Source of the DNA: Desulfomonile tiedjei DSM 6799 | GTDB taxonomy: Bacteria; Desulfobacterota; Desulfomonilia; Desulfomonilales; Desulfomonilaceae | NCBI RefSeq assembly: GCF_000266945.1 | Contig: NC_018025.1 | Span: forward strand, 744,001 to 808,000 | Length of the DNA stretch: 64,000 nucleotides | Direction of reading: 5' to 3' | Shown here: positions 24,801 through 34,030 of the stretch, one piece after another | Layout of the letters: each line of letters opens with the position of its first letter | How positions within the stretch are numbered: position 1 is the stretch's first letter | Notes under the pieces: generated by a model | Database searches by the model: none | What the model was told of the DNA's origin: nothing | The model's input: only the letters and a program-made list of their open reading frames with translations | Translations under genes and position numbers: made by a program

Positions 24801-25480
24801 GCATCATCACTTTGGAAACGGTGTCAAAGACCTACAATCCCGGCAGGCCCAACGAGTTTGTCGCACTCCACGAGATCTCAGTAGAAATAGCTTCAGGGCA
24901 GTGCGCGATACTGGCAGGACCCAGTGGGTCGGGCAAGACCACACTACTATCACTGATGGGTCTGATGAGTCGGCCGAGCTCCGGACGAATAGCTATTCTC
25001 GATAGGGAAACTACGCTCTTGGCGGAAAACTTCAGGACCTTATTTCGCCGAAGGCACATTGGGTTCATTTTTCAGCATTTTCAACTGATCGCCGATTTAA
25101 CTGTGAACGATAACCTCGATCTCGTGCTCTATCCCGAAGGAACCTCCTTCGACACTATACGAGAAAGGCGTACAAGCCTGCTCGAGCGGTTCGGGTTGAT
25201 CTCCAAGGGAGCTGAGAAGACTTCAATTTTATCCGGCGGTGAGCAGCAACGTCTCGCCATCGCCAGGGCTCTCATGAACAATCCCGAAATCCTCCTGGTG
25301 GATGAGCCGACGGCGCATCTCGATACAGCACTTTCCGAGCATGTGATTGCTCTGTTTAGGGATCTGAAGAAGGATGGGAAAACACTTGTAATAACCTCGC
25401 ACGATCCGTTGGTTCTCGCAAGCGGCCTGGCAGAGAAGGTAATTCATCTTCGAGACGGTCGCATAATCAAGCAGGTGTGA
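24797..25480 (+). CDS. LolD/MacB-type ABC ATPase
   Basis: 227 aa from a GTG start at 24797 overlapping the permease stop; longer frames upstream lie inside the permease gene. Walker A GPSGSGKTT, signature LSGGEQQR and Walker B ILLVDEPTAHLD are intact, and the switch region is ITSHDPLV. Length and the Q-loop segment FIFQHFQLIADLTV match the LolD subfamily, which partners FtsX-type permeases. Confidence 0.93.
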   Translation: MSIITLETVSKTYNPGRPNEFVALHEISVEIASGQCAILAGPSGSGKTTLLSLMGLMSRPSSGRIAILDRETTLLAENFRTLFRRRHIGFIFQHFQLIADLTVNDNLDLVLYPEGTSFDTIRERRTSLLERFGLISKGAEKTSILSGGEQQRLAIARALMNNPEILLVDEPTAHLDTALSEHVIALFRDLKKDGKTLVITSHDPLVLASGLAEKVIHLRDGRIIKQV

Positions 25481-26515
25481 ATGATCTGGAACGCGTGGGT
25501 CCTGGGATTGATTATAGGTCAAATGGCGACCGCTGCGATCACTGCGGTAGCGTTCGCTAATGCCCTAAGGATTGTTCGCAATTGGGATACGAAATCGATG
25601 CTTCCAATGCAACTGGACCTGGAGCACCGTTCGGAGTTAATCGCCACGATTGTCTCATGGAGTCTGCTCTTTCAAGTCTTCTCGCTGATTGTTTTCGAGA
25701 TAACGGCAAGATCTTTGGCTCCTTTTGTGCCCGGAGCTATGTGTACGGTAGGGATACTCGAAGCTCAGCCTCTCGGTTGGCCGGTTCTGTTTCTCAAGAC
25801 GGCAGCTCTGTTCTTGTACGGTTGGTGGATCGTGCTCAACCACTTGGACAACCGGGTGGAAGGGTTTCTGCTCACTACTTTTAAGAGTTGGTATTTGATC
25901 GTGCTTTTTCCCTTGATTCTCACCGATCTTGCATTGCAGATCGGCTTCTTCACACATCTTGATCCTGCCGTAATAACATCCTGTTGCGGTGTTGTGTTCG
26001 AGGTTGAGGGAGAAGGGTTCGGCTCCTCGGTCGCCTCGCTGCCGCCAAAGCTCACGATGGTCGGACTTGTCGGGCTCATAACTGCCCTGGTCCTATTTTC
26101 ATTCGTACTGAGGCGACGAAGCTCACAAAGTGGCTGCATTGCGTATGCGTTGGGTTCCGCTGTGGGGTTCGTCCTGGGAATTGCGGGCGTGATTTCGTTC
26201 GTTGCGCCGTACGTGTACACTATGCCCGCACTGCACTGCCCTTTCATCTTTCTGGATGAAGAACACCTCAATTATGGTTACCTGGTTTACCTTCCGCTTT
26301 TTGCTGCTTCCTTTTTTGGCATCTCGGCTGGGATTCTCGTTGCGATCGAGCGCCGATTCCCGCTTCTGGTCACCGTTTCCCACAATATCAGGATGCAATA
26401 TGTCCGTTGGTCCGGGTTGTTGTGGGTGGTGTTCCTGGCTGCTGCCTACGGACCTGTAATCGAATTTTGGTTGGCAACAGGAGGCAAGGCCGACCTGTTT
26501 CAAGTGGGCTACTAA
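25481..26515 (+). CDS. Polytopic membrane protein of the NosL/ABC module
   Basis: 344 aa, about nine predicted membrane helices, starting right after the ATPase stop. Two conserved-looking extracytoplasmic segments stand out: a vicinal cysteine pair in VITSCCGVVFEVEGEGFG, and ALHCPFIFLDEEHLNYG with a cysteine, histidines and acidic residues. These could bind a metal. No family is recognised. It closes a tight operon of double-NosL, small anchor, permease and ATPase, so it probably serves the same process. Confidence 0.75.
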   Translation: MIWNAWVLGLIIGQMATAAITAVAFANALRIVRNWDTKSMLPMQLDLEHRSELIATIVSWSLLFQVFSLIVFEITARSLAPFVPGAMCTVGILEAQPLGWPVLFLKTAALFLYGWWIVLNHLDNRVEGFLLTTFKSWYLIVLFPLILTDLALQIGFFTHLDPAVITSCCGVVFEVEGEGFGSSVASLPPKLTMVGLVGLITALVLFSFVLRRRSSQSGCIAYALGSAVGFVLGIAGVISFVAPYVYTMPALHCPFIFLDEEHLNYGYLVYLPLFAASFFGISAGILVAIERRFPLLVTVSHNIRMQYVRWSGLLWVVFLAAAYGPVIEFWLATGGKADLFQVGY

Positions 26516-26560
26516 CCCTACTAGAGCGTCTGTACGCCACTCGTGGAACGATCGGAGGCT

Positions 26561-26834
26561 TAACATCAATTTGCATTCAAAATCCCCCCATTCCCCCCTT
26601 TAATAAAGGGGGGTTAGAGGCATAGGCGTTAAAATAACGTGCTTGATTCACCAAAATCCCCCTAACCCCCTTTAGAAAAGGGGGCGGAAAGCCAACTTCT
26701 GCTCCCCCCTTTGGTAAAGGGGGGCGAGGGGGGATTTTTCTAACCCATTGATTTTGATATGGCTCCATTCTTATTTTAACGCCTATGGGGGTTAGAGGGG
26801 ATTTTCGTATAACTTTGAGATCAAATTGGCTTAA
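26561..26834 (+). mobile_element. Miniature inverted-repeat element, family B, carrying a nested insertion
   Basis: The ends are TTAACATCAATTTGCATTCAA and the inverted match TTTGAGATCAAATTGGCTTAA. These are the same termini as in the family B copies at 48689, 51209 and 58014. The middle is interrupted at 26621-26787 by a second element. It encodes no protein. Confidence 0.8.
26621..26787 (+). mobile_element. 167-bp miniature element inserted into a family B repeat
   Basis: Perfect 17-bp terminal inverted repeats CATAGGCGTTAAAATAA (26621-26637) and TTATTTTAACGCCTATG (26771-26787). They are flanked by an 11-bp direct repeat GGGGTTAGAGG (26610-26620 and 26788-26798), as expected of a target duplication. 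The interior has its own C-rich/G-rich hairpins but no gene, so mobility would need a transposase in trans. Confidence 0.85.
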
Positions 26835-26873
26835 CACGTGACAAATTGAACGGCCATCCTTGTAGGAGGATTC

Positions 26874-27386
26874 ATGCTGATGGAAAGAAGATCTTTCTTC
26901 AAGTCTGTCGGAGTGCTTTGTGGGTTCTTATGGCTCCCTGCAACACATAGCCTATCATCTGGAGAGGGTTTCCCCAAACCGGGGAAAGACGATCGCTGTC
27001 CCGTATGTGGTATGTTTGTAAACAAGTATCCCAAATGGGCTGCCGGCTTCGTGTTTCACTCTGGGGCACGATACTTTCACTGCTGTCCCAAATGCATGGT
27101 CCATAACCTTCTCAGCGTGCCAAAGTATCAACCTGGCGAAACACGCGAGAATATTCGCCAGATCTGGATCACGGAGTACTATACGACCAGGCAAAGGGAC
27201 GCTCGCGAGGTATTCTTTATTGCGGGCACGAGTCTCGTGGGTCCTATGGGCCTCGATCTGATACCGGTAGCAGGCGACCGTGCTGCGGAGACTCTAAAGC
27301 GAGATTATAATGGTGAATCTATCTTGCGCCTCGATCAAATTACACCTGACATATTGGATAAGGCGCGGAGAGGTCAGTTGAAATAG
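26874..27386 (+). CDS. NosL-like protein with Tat-type N-terminus
   Basis: 170 aa; AGGAGG lies four bases before the ATG. The N-terminus MLMERRSFFKSVGVLCGFLW resembles a twin-arginine signal. The mature part is a NosL-like domain with CPVCGMFV as Cu(I) motif and CCPKC further on, plus the VFFIAGTSLVGPMG strand seen in the double-NosL protein. It is the third NosL-type gene in the region and is separated from the others by the nested repeat. A copper chaperone role is inferred. Confidence 0.85.
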   Translation: MLMERRSFFKSVGVLCGFLWLPATHSLSSGEGFPKPGKDDRCPVCGMFVNKYPKWAAGFVFHSGARYFHCCPKCMVHNLLSVPKYQPGETRENIRQIWITEYYTTRQRDAREVFFIAGTSLVGPMGLDLIPVAGDRAAETLKRDYNGESILRLDQITPDILDKARRGQLK

Positions 27387-27566
27387 ACCCCACCACGATG
27401 CAGATTGCAGTGCGCCGTCGAATCCTGGTCCTGGCAAGTCTCCTCCGCTGCGAAGGGCGGGGCCGATACGAGTTCGCAATCAAAGAAGGAAAATCGGGGA
27501 GGAACTTCTTGTAATCTCGCTATAGCGGAACTCCCCGAACCCCACCTCAAGGACTTCTAACACTTG

Positions 27567-27605
27567 CCGGAACTCGAATTTCCCTCCAGGAAATTCGAGT
27601 TCCGG
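27567..27605 (-). terminator. Perfect 17-bp hairpin between convergent genes
   Basis: CCGGAACTCGAATTTCC (27567-27583), loop CTCCA, GGAAATTCGAGTTCCGG (27589-27605). It lies 22 bases after the small Cys-rich gene on the - strand and 180 bases after the + strand NosL-like gene. No T-run follows on either strand, so it may be a factor-dependent terminator, a processing site or a repeat. Confidence 0.55.
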
Positions 27606-27627
27606 CGAATGATTCCAGCAGACAGAC

Positions 27628-27846
27628 CTACTTACATTCCTTGCAGTTGCTGACGACCCTTCCACCCTCCTTTTCGCATTCATCCTTGGTGTGCAGCTTA
27701 TCACATTTTCCTTTTTCAGGGCCTTTCTCATGGCAGCAATAGACCCTCTCAGCTTTTGTCGACTTCGTCGATTTTTCATGAGCAATCGTCAGAGGTGGAA
27801 TCGCCGCAAAGGCCAACAAGGCGACTACGAGAAAAAAAGCTTTCAT
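27628..27846 (-). CDS. Small exported Cys-rich protein
   Basis: 72 aa from ATG 27846, six bases after GGAG; the frame is open upstream but only this start gives a signal peptide (MKAFFLVVALLAFAAIPPLT). The mature part of about 50 residues has six cysteines (VYCCHEKGPEKGKC, DECEKEGG, NCKECK) and histidines. That pattern suggests metal binding in the periplasm. It is next to the CzcBA pump on the same strand. No family is recognised. Confidence 0.75.
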   Translation of the reverse strand: MKAFFLVVALLAFAAIPPLTIAHEKSTKSTKAERVYCCHEKGPEKGKCDKLHTKDECEKEGGRVVSNCKECK

Positions 27847-27952
27847 ATAAATCTCCATGCCGAAATATTTACCCCGGGTAAAGCCCGCGGTTTTGCACTC
27901 CATCCGAATCGGAGCTATGGCCGGTTCTGATGGCTATTCCGTGAAATCATCG

Positions 27953-30900
27953 CTAATCCATAATCGAGGTGTCATCTGGAACCGATCGTCTTTCTACCAG
28001 GGAATAGAGCGCCGGTAGGACCATGAGCGTAAGGACGGTACTCGATATGAGTCCGCCTATCACGACGGTAGCGAGAGGCTTCTGAACTTCAGCGCCCGTC
28101 CCCGTAGCAATGGCCATGGGAACAAAACCGAGTGAGGCGACGAGAGCTGTCATGAGGACCGGACGGAGCCGTGTCAGTGCACCCTGTATTATCGCTTCAT
28201 CGACCGATTTCCCTTCGCTCCTCAATTTGTTGATAAAGGTTATCATTACGAGTCCGTTCAACACAGCGACTCCCGAGAGTGCAATAAAACCGACTGCCGC
28301 CGAGATCGAGAGCGGTATATCGCGTAGCCACAGTGCTATTATTCCCCCTGTCAGTGCAAGAGGCACACCGGTGAAAACCAGCAATGCATATCCGAGGGAT
28401 CCGAAAGCAGCGAAGAGCAGGGCAAGAATAAGAAACAAAGCAAGGGGTACCACTATTTCCAAACGTTTTGCTGCCGAGAGCAACTGCTCGAACTCACCGC
28501 CCCAGGTTATCCAATAACCCGCCGGGAGTTTCATGTTATTCTTCACAGTCTTTTGCGCTTCATCCACAAATGAACCGAGGTCCCGATCCCTGACATTGCA
28601 GGTCACTACCACTCGACGTTTCCCGTCTTCTCGGCTGATTTGATTGGGACCTGTCACGACGGCCACATCGGCAATCGATTCCAGGCTCACAAACGATCTT
28701 TGTTTGCGTTCCTCGCTTACATTGGTCGTGGCCCTGACCAATTCAAAGCCGGTTTCCTGTCGAGGGAGAGGAATAGGTAAGCGCTTAAGAGCCTCCACAT
28801 CGGCTCTCAGTTTCTCCGGCAGTCGAACAACTATGTCAAACCGGCGGTCACCCTCGAAGACCTGGCCTGCCGATTTGCCTCCTACGGCTATCTCCACAAT
28901 GTCCTGAACTTCTGAGACGTTCAATCCGTAACGGGCCATCTCACCCCGTTTCAACTGCACCGTGAGTATCGGCAACCCGGTTACCTGCTCAACTTTCACA
29001 TGCGATGCTCCGGGAATTTTGCGCACCAACTCCGCTGCATCTTCGGCGTTGCGAAGGAGAGTATCCATGTCATCGCCAAAAACTTTTACGGCTACATCGC
29101 TGAAAACGCCCGACAGAAGATGATTGAACCGCATGCGAATGGGTTGGCTGAACTCGAAGTTGCTCCCCAACAGTTTACTTGCCTCTTCTTCGATCTCTTT
29201 CACTAAATCTGCTTTAGACAGGTTCGGGTCAGGCCACCGATCCCGTGGCTTTATCACGAGTGTGTTGTCTCCTACGCTTGGAGGATGAGGTTCGGTGGCG
29301 ATTTCTGAAGTGCCGACCCGTCCTACGATTGTCTCGATTTGCGGAAATTTCTCTTTGAGGGTTTTTTCCAGAATCGACTGCAGTTCAAGCGCCTGAGACA
29401 AGCTCGTGTCAGGAAGCCGCATAGTGTGGATAGCTGCATCTCCTTCGTCGAGCGTAGGGATGAACTCCCTTCCCATCAACGTGGCGGCAACCGCTGTGAC
29501 CGCTACGAGAACCAGTGCGGTGACCACAACCAGTACTCGGTATTTGAGCACGAGTTGCAGCAGAGGACGATAAATCTGTTTAGTGCTTCTTGTTATCAAG
29601 TTCTCCCTGTGCGAGATCTGACTCGATAAAAAGACTGCAACAGCGGAGGGAACGAACGTGAATGACAGTATCAAGGCTCCGGTGAGTGCTAATAGAACCG
29701 TAAGAGCCATAGGAGTAAACATCTTTCCCTCTACTCCGGTCAACGTAAGTATGGGAAGGTAGACGATTATGATAATGAGTTCCCCGAACAGCATGGGTTT
29801 GCGGACTTCTTGAGAGGCTTCCCAAATCACGTCGATTCGTTCACTCTCAGTGAGAGCTCGTCCAATATCTTGTCGTGCATCGGTTAGCTTACGAGCACAG
29901 TTTTCAACGATAACCACAGCACCGTCCACAATAATCCCGAAATCGATGGCTCCCAGGCTCATGAGGTTCGCTGTCAACTTGCTTGTGACCATGCCTGTAA
30001 CGGTGAACAACATGGAAAGGGGAATCACCAAAGCGGTGATGAACGCTGCTCGGATATTACCGAGGAAAATGAAGAGGATGATGACGACGAGTATCGCTCC
30101 CTCAGCCAGGCTTTTAGTCACCGTTTTGATAGTCTTATCCACGAGAGTTGTGCGGTCATAGACTGCTTTAGCCTCCACACCCTCAGGCAGTGTTCGGTTC
30201 ACTTCCTCGAGTTTACGGGCGGCTCTTTGAGCAACCTCTCGGCTGTTTTCTCCCATGAGCATAAACACTGTCCCAAGAACCGTTTCTTCCCCGTTCTTGG
30301 TCGCCGCTCCCAGTCGCAGCTCTTTTCCAAACTGAACAGTCGCCACGTCCCGTATGAAGATGGGGGTTCCGTGGACGCTCTTGAGCGTGATATTCCGAAT
30401 GTCTTCCAGGTCAGTCACCTGTCCGGGAACCCTCACGAGGTACTGCCCGCTGCTGCGCTCGATGTACCCGGCCCCTACATTTGCATTATTCGCGGAAAGT
30501 GCCGATATCACATCTCCAAAAGTTAATCCGTGCGAAATGAGTTTATACGGGTCGGGCGTCACGTGGAATTGCTTTTCATACCCACCTATGGTGTTGATCT
30601 CCGTCACGCCGGGAGTGTTTCTGAGCTGCGGTCGGATGATCCACTCTTGAATCGTACGCAAATCGGTAAGGGTGTACGGGGTGCCGTCGGGTTTCTTGGC
30701 CCCTTCCACAGCTTCCACCGTCCACATGAAAATCTCCCCCAACCCAGTGGAGATCGGCCCCATTGCAGGTTCTATTCCTGGGGGCAATTTTCCCTTGATC
30801 TCCTGAATTCGCTCGCTCACAAGCCTTCGAGCAAAGTAGATATCAGTCCCTTCCTCGAATATAACGGTAATGAGCGTAATGCCATATTGTGAGAGAGACC

Positions 30901-31147
30901 TGGTTCTTACCAACCGAGGTAGCCCCGCCATCCCTGTCTCAAGAGGAAAGGTGATCCGTTGCTCCATTTCAAGAGCTGATAGACCTGGAGCCTGAGCACT
31001 GACCTGAACTTGTATGTTCGTGATGTCCGGCACTGCATCGATGTTGAGACGGGTTACATTGTATGCGCCCAAGCCGACCATAATCAGCGTCAGAGCCAGC
31101 ATTATCCATCGATGCTGAATCGAAAATTTAAGAATTTCTCCGATCAT
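27953..31147 (-). CDS. czcA: CzcA-type heavy-metal RND efflux pump
   Basis: 1064 aa from ATG 31147 (AGGA seven bases upstream; an in-frame TTG six bases earlier is less likely). Twelve membrane helices and two large periplasmic loops as in the HME-RND family. The fourth helix carries DFGIIVDGAVVIVEN (Asp402, Asp408, Glu415). This is the pattern of the HME1 subgroup that exports Zn, Co, Cd or Ni, rather than the CusA-type Cu/Ag motif. It works with the adaptor encoded upstream, using the proton gradient to export metal ions. No outer-membrane channel gene is present in the window. Confidence 0.95.
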   Translation of the reverse strand: MIGEILKFSIQHRWIMLALTLIMVGLGAYNVTRLNIDAVPDITNIQVQVSAQAPGLSALEMEQRITFPLETGMAGLPRLVRTRSLSQYGITLITVIFEEGTDIYFARRLVSERIQEIKGKLPPGIEPAMGPISTGLGEIFMWTVEAVEGAKKPDGTPYTLTDLRTIQEWIIRPQLRNTPGVTEINTIGGYEKQFHVTPDPYKLISHGLTFGDVISALSANNANVGAGYIERSSGQYLVRVPGQVTDLEDIRNITLKSVHGTPIFIRDVATVQFGKELRLGAATKNGEETVLGTVFMLMGENSREVAQRAARKLEEVNRTLPEGVEAKAVYDRTTLVDKTIKTVTKSLAEGAILVVIILFIFLGNIRAAFITALVIPLSMLFTVTGMVTSKLTANLMSLGAIDFGIIVDGAVVIVENCARKLTDARQDIGRALTESERIDVIWEASQEVRKPMLFGELIIIIVYLPILTLTGVEGKMFTPMALTVLLALTGALILSFTFVPSAVAVFLSSQISHRENLITRSTKQIYRPLLQLVLKYRVLVVVTALVLVAVTAVAATLMGREFIPTLDEGDAAIHTMRLPDTSLSQALELQSILEKTLKEKFPQIETIVGRVGTSEIATEPHPPSVGDNTLVIKPRDRWPDPNLSKADLVKEIEEEASKLLGSNFEFSQPIRMRFNHLLSGVFSDVAVKVFGDDMDTLLRNAEDAAELVRKIPGASHVKVEQVTGLPILTVQLKRGEMARYGLNVSEVQDIVEIAVGGKSAGQVFEGDRRFDIVVRLPEKLRADVEALKRLPIPLPRQETGFELVRATTNVSEERKQRSFVSLESIADVAVVTGPNQISREDGKRRVVVTCNVRDRDLGSFVDEAQKTVKNNMKLPAGYWITWGGEFEQLLSAAKRLEIVVPLALFLILALLFAAFGSLGYALLVFTGVPLALTGGIIALWLRDIPLSISAAVGFIALSGVAVLNGLVMITFINKLRSEGKSVDEAIIQGALTRLRPVLMTALVASLGFVPMAIATGTGAEVQKPLATVVIGGLISSTVLTLMVLPALYSLVERRSVPDDTSIMD

Positions 31148-31156
31148 GATCAAATC

Positions 31157-32686
31157 CTAATGTTCATGGGACATTCCGGCTTTGCCCATCTCAGCTTTGA
31201 GGATGTAACTGTTCCTCGTGACGTAACGCTCACCCGGGACGAGACCCTTGAGAATTTCCGAGAACTTGTCGTTCGATCTTCCCACGGTCACAGGACGAGC
31301 CTCGTATTGGTCGTCATATTGAACAAAAACAACCGATTTATTCTGATGGGTCTGAATTGCTTCATTCCGTATGACCATAGGTGGTGAAGCATTATGCTGC
31401 ACGAGTTCCACTTTGGCGAACAATCCGGGACGCCATCTGCCATCGGTATTCGGGATAACAATGCGGGCTTTGGCTGTACGGGTGTCCTCGCCTACGAGCG
31501 GACCGACGTAGGATACTGTTCCGACCGCTTCAAGACCGCACGAATCGGCCTTTACGGTAGCCTTCTGATTCAGATGAACAGACTCTGTGTCCCTCGCGTA
31601 AACGATAATCTCTACCCATACCGTCGAGAGATCGGCAATCACATAGATCTCTTGATCCTCTTTTATCCATTCTCCTTGTGACAAATGTTTTCTGGTGATA
31701 ATGCCGTTAAAGGGAGCCCGAATGACAAAATGCGTTAGTGTGCTATCGTCTTCATTCGAGAGATTACTCAAGTCTTGTTTGCTTAAGCCCAAAGCGATCA
31801 GCTTGCGAGCTGCCGCGGCCAGCTCTATCTTTTCTTCCAGGTAGCTTTTTTTTGCGGTGAGAAACTCCTTCTCTGCAACGGTCTGAGCTTCCCATAGACG
31901 CTGGATTCGTTCAAAGTTGTAGCTTGCGAGCTTTTCCCGCTCAACTGCAACAAGGTATCTACTTTTCGCATCCCCGAGGTCACGGCTGTCGATGACCGCA
32001 ATAGCCTCTCCTGCTTGCACCATGTCTCCCTGGTTCTTCCGCGATTCCAGGACAACACCTGCGACACGTGGAGTTACGTGTGAAACCATGTCAGCATTCA
32101 GAGCAATTTCGCCGGGCAATTCAAGGACCGAGATCACCGTGCCCGGACCGGCGGTTTCCGTTTCAAAGCCCATCTTCCTGGCCAAATCCGGCGGAACGGT
32201 CAGTCGGTTTTCATATTGGGAGTATTCCCAATCAAATTGCTCGCCCTTGTATTCTGCCAAGACTTTGATGAAGAAAGAGTGAGGCTCCTCGATTTCCTGT
32301 TCGCTATAGAGAAACTCACCTGTGGGTTTAAAAGTAAACCTGTCCGTCTTTTCTCCAAGTCTTTCAAGCTCCACATTCATTGTCACGTCTTTGGGGTCGG
32401 CGGGTTTGTGATTGTGGTAAGGGTATATCCGAAAGTGAGGAGGCACGCCCTTTTCAAAAATGACCACCTCCAGCTCAAACTCTCCCTCGGTCAACATCTT
32501 ACCGCCGTGTGGCCCCTGGGACCCCGAATGATCGTGGCCATGATCATGAGATTCTGCCCCATGACCGTGTCCGTGATGGTCATGAGTCGTGCCTTGCGCC
32601 TTCTTTCCAAAGAAGATCATCATGGCTATGGCGAGTATCCCCACTGCCATCACGGTGCAAATGCTAATGAGTTCCTTTTTCGGCAT
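31157..32686 (-). CDS. czcB: CzcB-like periplasmic adaptor with His-rich N-terminus
   Basis: 509 aa. One N-terminal membrane anchor, then a histidine-rich stretch (HDHHGHGHG, HDHGHDHSG at about 35-55), a beta-rich domain, a coiled-coil hairpin (EKLASYNFERIQRLWEAQTV) and lipoyl/beta-barrel parts (AGVVLESRKNQGDMVQAGEA; VRAPFNGI-type FVIRAPFNGIITRK). It bridges the RND pump to an outer-membrane channel. The histidine stretch likely binds zinc, cobalt or nickel. It lies nine bases upstream of czcA in the same operon. Confidence 0.93.
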   Translation of the reverse strand: MPKKELISICTVMAVGILAIAMMIFFGKKAQGTTHDHHGHGHGAESHDHGHDHSGSQGPHGGKMLTEGEFELEVVIFEKGVPPHFRIYPYHNHKPADPKDVTMNVELERLGEKTDRFTFKPTGEFLYSEQEIEEPHSFFIKVLAEYKGEQFDWEYSQYENRLTVPPDLARKMGFETETAGPGTVISVLELPGEIALNADMVSHVTPRVAGVVLESRKNQGDMVQAGEAIAVIDSRDLGDAKSRYLVAVEREKLASYNFERIQRLWEAQTVAEKEFLTAKKSYLEEKIELAAAARKLIALGLSKQDLSNLSNEDDSTLTHFVIRAPFNGIITRKHLSQGEWIKEDQEIYVIADLSTVWVEIIVYARDTESVHLNQKATVKADSCGLEAVGTVSYVGPLVGEDTRTAKARIVIPNTDGRWRPGLFAKVELVQHNASPPMVIRNEAIQTHQNKSVVFVQYDDQYEARPVTVGRSNDKFSEILKGLVPGERYVTRNSYILKAEMGKAGMSHEH

Positions 32687-32846
32687 CTCTTACCCTCTTT
32701 TTCCAAAACGTGGAATTTTCTTGGGTTCATCCAATGAGTTCGTCAGTCACTGTTCTTCTGGGTCGATGTCACCGACGCGGCGAAACATACGGACTACCAA
32801 GCGAATCAATTCATGACTTAATTGGTGTAGAATGTGTGAAAAGCTG

Positions 32847-33278
32847 TCAAATCAGGAGTATGGTAGTGTGGATAGACGGAAAGATGAATGCAGTACCGGG
32901 ATTGTTCAATAGATAGAGTGAGCCTGTGCCTGGAACGACAGCCGGAACGTCGAGGCTTACGGAAGCAACTGCGCTTGGGAAGTTCAAGGGCTTGGGTGCA
33001 TGAGACTTCGCAATCAGATGGGGCGGGAAGCCGGGGGTTTGTCCCCCTTGTTCTACACAACAACAATGCTTGGGGCCTACACGCTGGGTGTTCTCGGGTA
33101 CCACAGAATGTGACAAAGCATGTACCACGAACAGGACTTTGGAATGCGAGTGTTCTTGAGTCGAATGTTCGTCAGAGGCGTGTGCTGCCTCGATTCGGCA
33201 ACAACCTGAGTCCAGCATGTCTCCACATGCAATGAGTGTGTATGAAATTAAGACTAACCAGACTGCCGCACGCTTCAT
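32847..33278 (-). CDS. Exported Cys/His-rich hypothetical protein beside the metal pump
   Basis: 143 aa from ATG 33278 (ATG 33287 is possible; AGGA lies upstream of both). Signal peptide MKRAAVWLVLISYTLIACGD; then GCCRIEAAH, a His-rich stretch (DEHSTQEHSHSK) and HCCCVEQGG. The layout fits a small periplasmic metal-binding or sensing protein, as often found with Czc/Cus pumps. It is upstream of czcB on the same strand. No family is recognised. Confidence 0.65.
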   Translation of the reverse strand: MKRAAVWLVLISYTLIACGDMLDSGCCRIEAAHASDEHSTQEHSHSKVLFVVHALSHSVVPENTQRVGPKHCCCVEQGGQTPGFPPHLIAKSHAPKPLNFPSAVASVSLDVPAVVPGTGSLYLLNNPGTAFIFPSIHTTILLI

Positions 33279-33500
33279 ATCATTCATTATCCTGCTTACA
33301 GAGCCTGAGAGGCTGTCGCAAAACCTCACCGGTTCTGTCAACATTGGATAACGCAATCAGGAATTGCTGTCAAGACTTCCCTGCGCGGCGATTTTGGTCT
33401 TGCCGAATCTGAAGCTTTGCGTTAGGTGCATTCTGCTCTGAGATCATGCCTGACCAACTTAAACGAAACCACGAGTAAAGCTGCAGATCGATTTACAGAA

Positions 33501-33770
33501 TCATCTTTTTTCCAATTTACGATTCTCCCGGTCCATGGCCTTCCAAAATCTGCGCTCGCATTTCAAAATACAGTCAGCATGTCCGACCGGGGCTCTTTTT
33601 GAAGGAAAAATGTCCAGTCCGCCATAAGCTTCGTTGCAGTCTATCTTGCACTGCTCAAATGCATCGAATATTTCATTACTCGCACTCCATGACACTGGCA
33701 CTGCAGTTACCAATACAATTAATGATGCCAGCAAGATAGCGCTTCCCAAATAGATCTTTCGTCTTTCCAT
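33501..33770 (-). CDS. Small exported protein with paired cysteines
   Basis: 89 aa. GAGGAG precedes the ATG at 33770. Signal peptide (YLGSAILLASLIVLVTAVPV, cleavage near WSAS). The mature part has four cysteines as CKIDC and CILKC, a twin CxxxC arrangement typical of small helical-hairpin proteins stabilised by disulfides or metal. No family is recognised. It is separated from the czc genes by about 220 bp without a gene. Confidence 0.75.
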   Translation of the reverse strand: MERRKIYLGSAILLASLIVLVTAVPVSWSASNEIFDAFEQCKIDCNEAYGGLDIFPSKRAPVGHADCILKCERRFWKAMDRENRKLEKR

Positions 33771-34030
33771 CTCACTGCTCCTCTATCCCAGGCTATTTTA
33801 AACCTTCGACCGGAAAAAGTTCGGTCCGGATCTTTTCCAGACTCATCTTCTACATCCTTATTATTTTAACTCAATATTTCGAATCCACGTGTTTGTCAAA
33901 TTTATGCACCAGGAAAGGTCCCGCGATATTCCCTTTGATTGGAAAATGGCATCCCGAAGGGTCCCGAAGCGTTTCAAGGGAAGACAGTTCGGGATCGCGG
34001 ATTATTCGATCGGTCGGCGCGGGATTTTTC

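Noticed and set aside
26561-26834. CRISPR-like repetition in the C-rich/G-rich stretch
   Set aside because: Repeats are not evenly spaced and spacers are absent; the structure is explained by two nested inverted-repeat elements.
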